From Holacanthus passer (lineage: Eukaryota > Chordata > Actinopteri > Pomacanthidae): a stretch of DNA of 64,000 nt. A model generated the notes under the pieces. The model had not been told where the DNA came from. It worked only from the letters and a program-made list of their open reading frames with translations, and made no database searches. Shown piece after piece: positions 47,761 through 60,899 of this stretch (the stretch's first letter is position 1; every line of letters begins with the position of its first letter). The stretch is taken from positions 2,914,001 to 2,978,000 of the forward strand of contig JAFREQ010000017.1 in NCBI GenBank assembly GCA_025331565.1, given 5' to 3'. The position numbers and the translations under genes were made by a program.

Positions 47761-50700
47761 GTATAATCAGGAAACTCAATGTGCAGGTTTGCTCAAATGT
47801 TTAGCCGAGTTTGCTGAATTTAATTGAGATGCATTATGTGGTTGTTCAGTGAGGAATAATTCGCCTCCTCATTCTGTCTCTTCTGTTGAAGTTTTGCACT
47901 TCAGCACAAATGATTTAAGTCTCGGCTGCGTGGAGCTTTTAAAGTTTATGTATTTGATGTGCATTTCAGGTAGATTTAATTATTCAACTACAGCAGTGAA
48001 TAGACAGCTTTGCGCACGGAGCCTTGTTAATGAAAAACCAGACCGGCTGTAGGACGTTCAGACACGTTCTCTGAATGTCAACTCGACGCCTCGTGTGCAG
48101 CACAGCAGGCCGCGGTCACCTCGCACAGGTTCTGCAAGGATGAATGTTGTTTTCCATTACGTCCATTGTGCACTGCTTATCCGCGGGAAGCCACTCGTGG
48201 TCTGAATAGCATTGACCCGTGATACCAGAACCTGTCATCATGAAATTTCTTTATGAATTTTCAGTGGGATGAAAAGATATTTCAATGTCACAGCGAGCAG
48301 TTTGGTGTAAATTCTGTCTGAAGAACAGTTATCATTATCAAACTTTAAAAATTCTGTGTATTGTGAGATCCACTCGCCACAGGGACGAACGCCACTGTGA
48401 CATGTACATCTCCACCCCATAAACACCGCTTTCCTCTTACCACTATTATTATTACTCAGACAGTCCTCTGCGAGATGATCCAAGGGTATCTCACTCTGCG
48501 CTGCCGCTGAGCCTCAGCTCTTTGCTTGCATAGGGTTTATGCAGATTTACATTCACTTAAGATATTTACAGTAGCTCCGTTAGACATTATACAACAGTAT
48601 GAGCAGAATGTTTATGCTGGTGAGACCCACAGGTTTTCTTAATGACTATGTTTCTATTCAAATAATCCATTATGGCTTATGTAAGGTCTTTACTTCAAGG
48701 ACCCCACGTACGCTTTAAGTGAATATTGAGTTGTATAATGTTCCTTGTGTTTTAAACCACAGTCAAATCATTAAGCCTTTAACTTATTTTGCTGCTCCTG
48801 AAAGCTCCTCAAGGACAATTGAAATCACAGGGTCGTTTTATTTAACAAGCACGGTTGCACTTACCTGAAACTGTCCTCAGTATGTAACTCAGGATAACTA
48901 TTAGTAAAGTGTGTGGCGAGACAGTAATATGCTCGTCGCTGAGAGCACACACTTCACAGAGTCACCTTTCAGCCGTCCTGCTCAAATGTGCAGAAACTGA
49001 AATAAGACTTTAACTGCAGATCTCTTTAAAGCAGTTGGAGCTCAGCTGGGTCTGTTTCTGCTGATGTGCTTCAGATGCACAGTCCACACCTGTGCTGCCT
49101 TATTTCTCTTTTACACCCTCCTGCGTGTATGAAAAATAAAATTGGATCATAGACGTTTCTCCCTTTTAGGTATTTCTGCTGACGTCCTGTATTACCTCTG
49201 CACACCTACTTTTCAGCTCTGGTTTTGGACACAGAGAACACAGAGAATTGGATTTGCACTGTAAATGCCTCTGGCACATTAATTGGAAAACAGCATAATC
49301 AAATCTACAGTACATTAATGCGACATGATTTATGCTGCTCTGCATTTTGGACTGCGAGAAGAAATGCTTTAATATCAGGAACGTGAAAATCTGCTTATTC
49401 ACGGCAGCAGTTTTGCCAAATGTAAAACTACTGTAGAATGAGGAACATTAGTGGAGGACACGGATCCTTTACTGGCACCAAACTTTCAGTCTTGTACTTT
49501 TTTCTGGAGAAACATCAGAGGTCATGTTATGAGGGGAAGGTGCAGTCTGACACTATTTCAAGATTAAAAACAGGAGCAGGATGAATTGTGTTTGCCAACT
49601 TGTGCAGAGACTAGAAAGTGAACATCCATTCCAGTTATTCAGAACCAGTCACGCAATGTAATTCATTACATTGATGTCAACAATCAGTCAACAGTTCATA
49701 ACCTCATGTGTCATTATTGTGCAGGCGTGTCACCAGACCAGTTCAAGACATAACATAAATGACTTCTGTCAAGGTCAGACCTGGTGTGTGGGTCCTGATT
49801 TACATATGTGCACCTAAACTTCGTTACTGTAGGCGTCGAGGGCTGAGAGAATGTATGGCGGCACATAAAAACTGAGCTATGGTCGCACATAAAGCTGCAC
49901 TCTACAGTAGATAAACTTTATATTTATACCTGCTGTAGAAGTCTAAATCACAAAATAGAGCTACAACGGAGAAAAATGTGTCGTCTCTCTTAATTCAGGC
50001 CGATTTCCCCACATGAAGTATGAACTCTTCTCCACACACGGTGGGGGAAAAAAAAAAACAGTCCAAACTAAAAAGCGAAATCCAAACTGTTGCCTGGAGC
50101 GTTTTATTCCAGACTCTGTAATGTCAGTTCTTCTGCCTCTTGCGTCCGTTTGGTATCTTTTGGTATAAAGTGATCACAGAGCAGCCAGGTTGGCAAACAG
50201 GAGCCTGCTGTGTGCAGTTTACTGTCAGGATTTTTGGATATTCAAGTTCAATTTATTCAAATATGCGTTTCCTGTTGCCATTCAGAGCCTGAAAAGTTGC
50301 CTAGTGCAGCTCTATGTCAAAGTCTAAATTGGCCCCTTAAGGAAAGAATGAAAGGGACTGTACTTAAATAAGCTATTAAGCAAATGCGCACATGTGGAAA
50401 TATGAAATGGCATTTTCAAATCCGTACGCCTCATTTTGAGCGGGGAATGCAGTCAGCGAGGACCGTTTGGCCCGCGGGCACAGGTGGCAGAGCCTCCATT
50501 ACACATTCATTTGTGTTTTTATTCAGGTTTCCAGTTGCATAAAAAAACAGGGAGACAGAACGAAGCAAAACAAAGAGAGATGAGGAAAAGCTGCCTGAGC
50601 TGCCATTAGGTGATTGCATGTTGTACAAATGTCAGAAGCCGCTCGCACCATCACCTTTACATGAACACTTAATCCCATCAGATATTCAGACGGGTTGAAA

Positions 50701-53050
50701 GCGATAATTGCGGCGATCATCTCGGTGTGTTCGGCTCTCAGGTCCAGCAGTAAGTTAAAAAACATCATGTTTTCACACATGACTGACTCCAGGTTGTGAA
50801 AAGGCCCAACAATAGCTTGAATCAGAGAGAACTTCCCCTGCCAGTAATTTCAACTCTTTATCTGATCAGTGGGATGCAGGAAATATTTTCTGTTGGTTCT
50901 GCCTCATCACGCTCATCTCTCTCATTGTTGCGGAGGCAGAGTCGAGACAGAAGCAGATTAGAGCGTCCTCTGATGAATGCTGAGGAGACACCACCTCACA
51001 GGTAACGCTTTACACGGAATTACAAACATGGCAAAGGCAGCGTGTGACGGAGGGCAACAGTGTGGCTGGCGGTGTGCACCCGAGTGAGACAAAATACAGC
51101 GAGATAGTAAATCACTGGCTGTGGCTCCTGGGCTGAGAGCACCGGTGGCAGTCACACTGTTGAGCTGCATCGGGGATGAGGCGCTGTATTGGCAGCGAGC
51201 TGAGGATGTGTTTGAAGTGATGAATAGTGGAACCCAAACACACAACATATCTGGGCGCATCCTGTCTCGCTTAGTATACAGCCAGGGTTTGCTTTGCTGG
51301 ATAAAACAGATTCATCTTCTCAGCCCAGAAGCAAAGCCCTTCTGTTTTCTTCACGTCCCGTGTTTCTGCTCGAATGCGAACGCTGTCTGCACCTTTTCAG
51401 ATTTGAAAATCTCATGTGCCGTAAATTCTGCATAAAAAACGCACTTCTTCAGATGTGACACTTGGAATCATTCTCGAGTGACGCTTTGTACCCATTTTGC
51501 AGTTTGGACCACCTCCCCAATTCTTGGCACGATCCGATTTTGTAATCTACATTCAGTAAAACACAAAACAATCAAGAGGCGAAACGAGGATCTGCCTCGT
51601 CCGACTCTGCCAAACCGTCCTCCGCCGACTCCTTTTTGTGATGTGACAATGCCGGCACACTGATGACGTTGTTTAGTTGTCACCATCGCTCCACATGGTG
51701 ACTGTGCCCTTGCAGAGCGGCGTGGAGGAAAATGCTCTTGTAAAATAGCCCAGAAATAGCTTGCACGCCTGAGGTGAGTTAAGCCATCAGCTGAATGTTG
51801 TACCAGCCTTGAAGAGTACTCCATCAAATTCTTCCTCGCAGTTTTCCATCAAAAGCTTGCTAGTGTTTTGCTGCTGTCTGGACGGCCATGCACAGGGACT
51901 TTCAAAAAGGGTAACACAGCCAAAGGGGAAGGAGGCCGAAACAACAGCGGAGAAAGCCAGTGGGAAGATCTGGCCAACACATCCAAACAAAGACTGAAAC
52001 ATTCCTGCAGATGTAATTTCTGACACCGAAGCCAAAAGGAAAAACAAACCTTAAAATCGGAGGGTTTTTTCCGTCTCTCGGCTGCTTTACAGCGGAGGAA
52101 TATTGCAGCTATAAATGAATAAAGGCCCACATCTAATGTCAATACATGAGAGTGAGTGCTCCACGCTCCGACTGCGCCTCTTTGAAGAAATAAGAGCCAA
52201 TGTAAAAAAAGTACATTTTGCAGACCTTGTCACGAGGGATTAAAGAGTATTGGAACATGATACACAAATATGACAAATTTGCGATAACAGTGACAGAATG
52301 GAATTGGAAATGTTGTACCCAGTTTTGAAAAATTCCTTTTATATCGCACCGATACCTCCCTGCTGTCAGTGTGATGTGTTCAGACTCTGCTCAGGAATAT
52401 TAGAAAAGAGCCTTAATTCCTTTTTCCTTATTGTTGTAATTTCTGTTTGCTGGTTGCCAAGTGGAACACTTCTGTCTTCACCTCATCAACTCCACATTTA
52501 CAATAACATGCAGCTATTATCAAGTCGGTTCTGTAAACCAGCAGCATCATCTGAATTTTAATCACCCAGACAATCAATAATAATCTGCATGTGTTTTCTG
52601 TGGTCATGTTACAAAGCTGCCTTTGAATCTTCTCCTATCTACTGAACTTTTCTTTCATATTATTTGCCTGGTTCAGTGTTTTCTTAACCATAATCATCAG
52701 TATATTTTTAATCATGGGAAAAGCTAAAGGAAAAAGAAACAAAGATGCTACACAGGACACATTGGGTTGATTAACACCATTTTTAAAAACTTTCTTTAAT
52801 AAACATCAGCCCTGAATTCACTTTTAATGGGATGATGAATCGTGCACCGGGTTGTTATTTTCACAGCCATATGGCTGTCACTCAGGAATTAATTAATTTC
52901 ATTTATATCTTTGGAAAGGTGGGTTTACTCTAAATTACATAAATTGACATCAAAATACAGCTCACACGGAGCCTTCACATCCCTCTGCTCTTCTCTTCCT
53001 CTGCTGCGGCTTCGCTCGGTGTAAACACATTTACATATATTTTTAAGGTT

Positions 53051-53070
53051 ACACACACACACACACACAC
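53051..53070 (+). repeat. (AC)10 microsatellite
   Basis: A perfect 20-bp AC run. Confidence 0.9.
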
Positions 53071-56000
53071 AATCACGACTGCAGCTCTGCTTATGGCTTG
53101 ATACACGATTTCCTCTGCTGCGCAGTGTCCCTCAGGGGGAAGGAGACATGTTTTCATATCCTCTTCACTCAAATATGTGGTTTGTGATTAGTAGAAATCT
53201 GAATAATCTGAACTATGTTACATGGATGGAACTGTCAGCAATCAGTGAATATCAGATGGAGTCTCCTTGTTTATTGTTCCCTGATTAAAAAAAAAAAAGA
53301 AAAAGTCAAACGCTCTCCACACGGGGCCCATGTGAAGGATGTACATTATCTTACGACGCAGCAGTGTGCTCTCTTGGCTGCCTCATCAAACAATGCCATT
53401 ATCCCAGATCAGCGTGTGCTACATGGGTAGATAAGAACTACTAAATTATACAGCAGTTCTATACGGCGTGAGGCCGACAGTAAATTCTCCCCCGGCAGCC
53501 ACATTAAATCAACTCCTCTCAACAGAAAGGTGTCTCCTTTGGTTTGAACTCATGTATAAGTCTTTGCAGCGTGGTGCCTCATCTCCCTTTCAAAACACCT
53601 CTCGCTCGTCCTTTGCGGAGGTTTCCGATGTCCTGCAGCACGTATTACTAAACAGTGGAGTGCATGGATGGACTCCTTAGGAGATCCAAATTCTAATTAT
53701 GCAAATGAACGAGACTTTATTTTAAGATTGAATGCTGATAGTGAACTTTCCATTTTTTGGTAAAACTTCATTCTGCTCGCCTGGAAGGTCAGCCTCTTTT
53801 TTTCATTAAATGTCCGGCCTTGAGGTATTGCCGACAAAGTATAATCACTATTCTGCATTAATATGCTGATCAAATGCCGGGTTCCAGGCATAGACGTGGC
53901 TTTTCATCCTTGCCATCCTGCCCCCACATTTCCCATCAAATATTTAACATCAAATATGCACGAGCATCATCAATGCAGTTTTGGGCAGCCTGTACCTGCT
54001 ACAGGGTTCCTTCCCGACATCACACGCAGGATTGTGCATCCTGACTGCCCATTTAAGCATGAAGGGATGGTTCTCGTGGCTACGCCTGGCTGCAGACATC
54101 ATCTACAATCTGTTTGGGTCGGGGTGTTATGCATTCTAAATGCGTTTTGCAGAAGGGAAATTACCTCCCTCTGAAGACTGCTTAACACACAGTCCCTCAT
54201 TCATTTCTCCCTGCAAAACATGAAAATTCCATATAATGTCCTTCCATTTCAAACAAAGGAGGCACAGCTCTCTGCAGCGGGGCGGACCACCAGTTGAGTT
54301 AATGCAGCCATATGTTATGAGATCATTGCCTGGATACAATGGTAAGCCATTATTTTATGCAGCTCTCTATACGTTACTGTTGTGTCACTTCATTTTTCTG
54401 AAGCGACACTGAGAACGTAAGCATGCATCGCTGAGCTTTGCATGAAAAAAATGCGTCTTTGTGGACGTCCCGTTGTGATTCCGATGCAGTCAGACCGAGC
54501 ACATCCAACCTCGCGGCATCACTGTCATACCCATAATCACAGTAAAGAATGTCCTCTCCGCTATCGTTCCTCATAAGAATCGTTTGAAGAATAGTTTTCC
54601 ACCCACGCCGAAACGGTTTTACATATGACCTCCGCTCCAACACAAAGAGCTGCTCATCTGTTTGTTTATTTGAAAAACATATTTTAATGCTAGCATTAAA
54701 AAAAACATGGCAAAATCCTTATTAATAAGTAGACATGATTAAAACTTGCAAAACAAAGAAATCTCTCACAAAGCCTTTAAAAATAAATAATGCCAGTGGT
54801 CATTTTAATAAATCAGGCTTAAGTCAAATAATGTTGATCACAGTTACAAGCCTCAGCAAAGCCTGCAATGTTCCACCATTTGTACTTCACAGACTCACAG
54901 CACACACAAATCTCAGAGCAGCGATAACTGTCATCCTGAAGGTCAAGATTTTCAATAGCCCGTCTTCAGAATTTCAGATAGTCAAGGTATGAAGAGATGG
55001 AGATAGAATAAGAAAAAAATGATTAGAGTGGAATCTGGCATTTTCTGGATGAATGCACTTTGGCACTCAGAGGCTGATTGTGAGTGACACTCTATGACCA
55101 GTCCCAGTCTTTGTGAGCATCTGTGCTGTCAGAGCCCGAGCGGAGAGGTGGGGGGTCCAGGTTCTGTTATCATGTGGCTGTTATTCTGCAGCTGAATAAC
55201 TTACAGCTAGAAGATTATATTCGACAACAGTATACAGCGAGGATAAAGTAATGTTGGCATTTCTTCCTTTTCAAGCCGAGGTCTGTCAGGTGATTTCACA
55301 CACCCCCGGCAGCCATGTTGGACGTCCTCAGCTCTCGGCTTCGGCAGCGCTGTTTAACAGCCGATTGTGTTTCCAAACAAAGCCGCAACTTTGTTCATCT
55401 CACCTGAATTTATTAGACATGGGAAATTAATTTCCCCTGATAAATGTGATTGATTTTGTGTTGGGATGATGTCGGCTTGTTTGCTCCCGCACCGCAGCGT
55501 TGTCTGCTAACATTACTGTCTCAGTCTTAACACATCTGATTTTCACACCAAACAATTAGGGCTGCCAACACTCGGGGCCGGGAACCTGACTCGGTGCCCT
55601 GGGAAGGAAAAATAATAATTTTGAGATTCATCAGCCTAAATGAATAAATGGATTGTGGGTTGCCAAACTGCAGATTATTTCGGCAACGGAAGAACCTCGA
55701 GTGACTGTACTGAAAAACACAAGTTTAATTTCCTCATTATTCTGTGTGATTCTCTGTGAAAAGAGGATTTTGGTCTTTTGTGGTCACATTGAAATATCAA
55801 AGCTACAGTGCTGCAGCTAACACAGCATTATAATGATAATAATTATCATAGTTATAATAGTGATGTTAGCATGCAGGTAATGTGACTGACTGTAGCGTTA
55901 ACATGTGCTGAACAGCTTCTCGGCTCTTTCAAAAAAACAGCTTTTTCTAACTATTTGTAATTTAGAACATTCCTGAATTACAACCTTCCTGTTGTGTCGA

Positions 56001-57414
56001 TCGTCCATGCAAATATAATTTCATTTTTTTGACCATTAAAAGCTGTATATTTTTGAATACGGAGAGTCGCAACATTCATGTGCAACTTTATACTTTATGG
56101 TCAACAGTGATAAACAAACTCAGATACTGAGCTTTAAGAGGCAACGCGACATGTTTCCTCAAACACCTGAGGACGACTCACATACACAGAATAAAAGTAC
56201 TGTGTGCAAAAACCTCCACAGGTGACTTTCTGAAAAGCTGAAAAATGACGCTGTGCTGCACAAGTTGATTAAATTTGAAAACCATCTCTTTAACAAAGAC
56301 GATTTTAACATTCAACAACTACAGCTCCCATGAGCCTCAGTGATGCCCTATTGTTCTCCTGCTCTTAGCACTGGCTGTCTCTCATGTCTCTGCAGCTGAT
56401 AGAAAGAAATTGGACATGACAGCGCTGGTTTTCAGGTATTTCTGTCTGATCTGGCTGTTTGGACAGTTTTCCAGTGGACCTCCATGATGTGTCTGTCTGG
56501 AGATTTATGATGCAATTGCACAGCCTCCATAAAAAAAGTATGAGCTCTGTAAACACTGAAGATGTGATTCAAGCTTAAATTTCTGCAACCTTTTGTTCCA
56601 AGAAGACAAAGTAATTGCGAAACGTCTGAATATATCGCCCGCTTTGCTCGTCAAAGGAACATCGATGGCCTCGGTCTCGTCATCGCGGTCTGAGGAGAGA
56701 ACATATTTGAAATCGTGATGTGATTGGAGCGCACATGAGCTGCAATCGTATCCTGCCGCAAGAAACAAAGGTTTTCTGTGGCTGAGCGGTTCGGCTGCTT
56801 TTGTTCTCTCTGCAAAGCTCCTGTTGGCTTGACCTAAGTCAGGATGACATGTTCACCTCCTATCCTCAGTACCTATTTCTGGATGACTGTAACTTACTCT
56901 GACATTGCTAGGGGCAGCACTTCCTCCGTATTACTCACAATATAAAATCTCACTAATGTATTTTGGCTGTTATTTATCTCAGGCAAAAAAATAAAAGCCA
57001 TTTCTGAGGAGTAAAAAGGGGTAAAATGTGTTTTTGGACAGTCACAGCCGATAATGTGCATAAGCATTTTATATGAATTTTTGAAAGCTTTAAACAGGAA
57101 GCAGGTTAGACAGTAATTCATTGTGTTCACATTCAGCACCAGTTGGACTGAATTAAAGGACATGAGCACAGCAACAAAGCCGGCGCTCTGAAATATGCAG
57201 TTTTATATTTCAGGCTACTCGTTGAGCTAAGATTCAATATGTGAGGGGGGAAAAAAATCCATCACAGAAGAGTAAATGTTGTTTCACAGGCACAAACGTA
57301 CAATAAAAATAGATGAGATTCTACCTCTAACCAACCGCAAGGAATACAGCTCCTGTAGCAAATGCACTGAAGGAGGAACCAGGATTTGTTTACAATATAC
57401 ATGCAAGCTGTTTG

Positions 57415-57458
57415 CACACACACACACACACACACACACACGCGCGCGCACGCACACA
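57415..57458 (+). repeat. Compound (CA)n(CG)n microsatellite
   Basis: 13 CA dinucleotides pass directly into four CG dinucleotides and then CACGCACACA. The alternating purine-pyrimidine run of over 40 bp is a classic Z-DNA-prone sequence. Confidence 0.9.
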
Positions 57459-58915
57459 GGGCCATTTGTGATTCGTGTTCAAATGCTCAAGTATCTCTAT
57501 CAAACACGCTGCTCTGAAACAATACGAACACTTCAGGTCAACCGATTTCATAGGATTACAAGCTTTTGCTCTCTCGGCTTACTGAAGCGTTTTATTCTGG
57601 TGATATGAAAACACTGTATGGCATCAGGTCCCAGAGAGAACACTGCATTTCAAGTACGAATACATTTCACAAAAATGATTACAAATTTCTTTTGACATTT
57701 CACAACATTAGTGTCATTTTCACTTGAAATGCATCTGTAAATCAATAATTTCCAAGAACCACCCAGAAGGAAAGGCAAAGTGTTCGTATGATCGATGGAG
57801 TCGTACATACTTCAATCACTGTGCTGTTTAGTGAATAATCCAGAAATACAAAGTGTGTCTTTGCTGCTCCAACAAGTCTGAGGAGACCTTGGAGCGTCAG
57901 GTTAGAAAGAAGGAAGCAGAGTCAACTCGAAACTCATTATAATCAACCTTTTCTCGCCACACATAATAGGCTACATTTTGATATCTAGTCCATCAGGATA
58001 ATCACCTTTGCTTCCTCATGGTGCAATCAGTTTGACTCTGTATCAAAATTTAAATCGCAGAACGCAGCACAAAGAAGTCTTTCAGAGGTCTGATAGGGAA
58101 AGAGGGTCCTGGCGACGCGACCGCTTTCAATAAAATATGCCTGAAGATTAAAACCAGCTTTTGCCATTTAAAGGGAAACAGGGTGGAATTTCAATAATCA
58201 AAGGTGCTCTTATGAATGGCTTTGGATTTGAATCTTTCTCTTTTTTCTGCAGCAGAGGAAAATTAGAGAGATGCAGATAACTTGCATCAAAGACAGTCAC
58301 TTATACTCTGAAGCTGTAGCGTTCACCGCCTGCTTCACTGCCAACAGCATCCAGGGCGATTTCATTTTTTTAATGCTCTCACATCGACAACTCGAGAAAA
58401 TATTGCCATCAAAGTAGCTGAAACGTAAACACTGAGTCAATAAATGTGCCTTTAACTGCGAGCAAAGCAAACATGATTTCAGGCTGTGCATCTTTCAGCA
58501 TGTTGTCCAACACTGACTCAGCTGTGAGAACGTATAGCTATCGAATCGTCAAATCAAGTGTAATTTCCCCGAGACTAAAAGCGAACAAAACTCATCCTAT
58601 CATTTTTTATAAAGCCATGATTCTGTGCTCACAGTATTGCTGCATTTCAAACCTGTAGCGAGCGGCGAGATGCAGTCGGATCCTGAGAGCGGCTGAGAGC
58701 TCTGTTCTATTTATAATGCACGCTGCACTCGCCTGTCCTCATGAATAAACCTTACTGGGATGAATGCTTCCCACTGGGATTACAATATGGGAGCGAATGG
58801 GAGGGTAATGTCCGCACTTCCATCACACCGAGGCAGAATACATCAACAACTTCAGCAAGTAGGAAATTAACAGATTCAATCACAAGTGGATCCTGTCAGG
58901 TTTTATAATATCCAG

Positions 58916-60100
58916 CAGGGGTGGAGGACGTCCGGCCTCCGGGCAGCCGAGAGACGGTTTGATCCGACCCTCGAGGCTTTTTATTATTATGAAAAAAGCA
59001 ACTCAGAAATACAAAAAAAAAAATAGTGTGATAGCAATTATTTTTTCTGTAATAATAGAAAATAACACAAGATGGTAGATGAACATGTCCTTCTGGGTGG
59101 TTCCCTTCCAGCTGCAGGCCGGTCAGAGCTGTGATGTGTCATCGATGACGTGAATTATGGCGACTGTCAAGAAAAGAAAAGCAGATGCAGACTTCTTGAA
59201 GTAAGAACAATAGCCAGTGTGTCTGGTTTGTGGGGATGAAAAAGGATAATATCGAGCTTCAGTACAGCTCAAAACACACAAACACCGGACGAGTTGCAAG
59301 GTCAATTGCAGTTGGATAAAGTTACATGGATTCTCAACAAGCAGTTTTCAAAAGACCACATTCTCACAGAGACAGTGTTACGCAAGCAAGTTCTGTGGTG
59401 AGCCAGCGAATAGCTGAGATGCTGAAACCTCAGAAGGAGAATTTGAGAATGAGAGTCTTTGTTGCTGCAACAAAGTAAAAGTGTCAGTTTGTCCCAAAGA
59501 ATTAATGGAGATGAAGAGAAAACATGTCAAGGAACTCATTGATAAGTGACTGTGTGATCTGGCCTCATAGTGGACGCTACCTCTCAGAGCTGAACGTCAG
59601 GAGCCAAGGTCCCAACCAGCTTCTCAACTTTCTGCTTCTGAATGTTAAATCATTGGAAGCAAAATTAAAGCTGTGTTAAGTTGCAACTGGAAACACTCTT
59701 CATTTTCTGCCTGCTGTGCCGTCTGAACGTGCTGGTGAGTGTGCAAAACTCCTTCAGGCATTTGGTTAAAGGATTCAGGACATGAAAAGTCAACAGAAGG
59801 AACTGAACATACTTCCCGTGTTTAATGTGGAAGCAACTGATGTACCTGACAACACAAAACCATCGAGCTGCAAAGCAACAAAGAGCTCAAAGCTCGGTGC
59901 AACATCCTCCGTCTGCTCGGCTTCTGTGAACTGTACTGTACGTCCTGAGGATTTTCCCGTTCTGAGGAGACGCGCTCTGGAGTTTGCATCGAGTGTTTGG
60001 GACGACCCACTACTGTTCAAAACACCGACTTGGCTTTGCATCAGACGCTGCGCCAAAAGAAAAGCAGCTCCAGCCTTCGCGTTCGAGGTTAGTGTGATAT
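58916..60100 (+). mobile_element. Degraded hAT-family transposon copy
   Basis: The left end CAGGGGTGGAGGACGTCCGG followed by CCTCCGGGC resembles the CAGGGGTG..CCGGCC 5' terminus of vertebrate hAT elements. The body carries an internally deleted transposase-like frame (see the pseudogene entry). I did not find a matching right terminal repeat, so the right boundary is set where the transposase similarity fades. The copy is inactive. Confidence 0.6.
59157..60070 (+). pseudogene. hAT transposase pseudogene (BED-finger / GTF2IRD2-ZBED-like)
   Basis: It starts MATVKKRKADADF and then reaches an in-frame stop. The downstream pieces are WFVGMKKDNIELQYSSKH (a decayed BED-type finger half), QQAVFKRPHSH, TQASSVVSQRIAEMLKP, and then, after a deletion of most of the catalytic core, LSELNVRSQGPNQLL and FNVEATDVPDN. 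This order matches hAT transposases of the group that gave rise to GTF2IRD2 and ZBED-type genes. Several stops and the missing DDE core make it non-functional. The open frame at 59,782-60,138 is its C-terminal piece and not a separate gene. Confidence 0.65.
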
Positions 60101-60262
60101 ATGTGAGCAATAATTTAGTAGGATGTGTTCAAAATTAGGGAAAAGGTTCCACACCCATTATTTGCTGTTGAGCAATATTCTGAGGGCTTTTTCTCTCAAT
60201 AACCTGCTGAGTTATGAAAAAGCACGAAAACATTATGACAATCACAGATTCCAGTACATTAC

Positions 60263-60268
60263 TTTATT
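60263..60268 (-). promoter_or_regulatory. Candidate poly(A) signal for the minus-strand exon at 60.6 kb
   Basis: TTTATT on the plus strand reads AATAAA on the minus strand, about 340 bp downstream of the stop codon of the candidate terminal exon. Confidence 0.4.
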
Positions 60269-60605
60269 TTGGAGCAACAACAACCAAAGAAACCAAAACT
60301 AAGAACAGTAACAAATAATAACCAAAATGCTATTAAACTTTTTACAATTCTTCTAACCTGAACAATGCTGTTCGTGATCGTGGGTTATTATTGAAAACAC
60401 ATGCTGTATCATGGATTTAATGTGCAGCGTGATTTAAATCAGTGACTTCCAGCCAGAGCCACCAAAGCTGCAATGGTTGGCTAAAATAGTTAATTCAACA
60501 GTTACATGGTTTGAAATGTTTCAGTAGAAATGCAAAATTGACCAATGCAGTTTAAAACATGGACAATCAAATCAAATGAAATGATTACTGAAACAAAATC
60601 CATAT

Positions 60606-60878
60606 TTATCCTCTAAGATCTATATGAATGAACTGTGTTGTGAACTGAGCGAAGGACACAGTTGCGTATTGTTTGTGATGATTCATAATCTCGGCGACCT
60701 CTGGATGACGCTGAGGCAGCAAAGCGATGACTCGAGCACGTGAGCGCCGTGAATCAGGAGGATACTGTGACTCCACTGTGAACTGAATATCCTGTTTTTG
60801 CATTGTTCCTTCGTGATACGGGACTTTCTTCGTGACATCTTGTAAATTGCTGACCATCAAACCGGTATCCTGCTTAAA
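60606..60878 (-). CDS. Unrecognised candidate terminal exon (90 aa)
   Basis: On the minus strand the frame runs from a probable acceptor (AATCTGTGCAG, ending at 60,879) to a TAA at 60,606-60,608, giving 90 residues. A TAA stands just upstream of the acceptor in the same frame, so the open frame coincides with the predicted exon. Codon use is balanced and the peptide looks globular (QDTGLMVSNLQDVTKKVPYH, RARVIALLPQRHPEVAEIMN, YATVSFAQFTTQFIHIDLRG). An AATAAA follows about 340 bp downstream. I do not recognise the family. It could be the last exon of a gene entering from the right, or a remnant of a mobile element. I found no upstream exon in the remaining 3 kb. Confidence 0.45.
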   Translation of the reverse strand, partial: FKQDTGLMVSNLQDVTKKVPYHEGTMQKQDIQFTVESQYPPDSRRSRARVIALLPQRHPEVAEIMNHHKQYATVSFAQFTTQFIHIDLRG

Positions 60879-60899
60879 CTGCACAGATTACATGTGTGA

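Larger units (their letters stand above)
47761..58915. other. Long gene-free interval
   Basis: No exon with paired splice sites was found. Short CA tracts are the only clear repeats. Segments at about 50.4-50.8, 53.7-54.2 and 55.2-55.7 kb are compositionally even and repeat-free, so they are candidates for conserved non-coding DNA; only alignment could tell. Confidence 0.45.

Noticed and set aside
51468..51827. A 119-codon minus-strand open frame
   Set aside because: Frames on both strands are open here and none carries a family motif; a shadow of GC-rich sequence.
54374..54643. An 89-codon minus-strand frame with a GWKTILQTIL segment, briefly considered as a methyl-CpG-binding domain
   Set aside because: The spacing and key residues of that domain are absent, and there are no splice signals.
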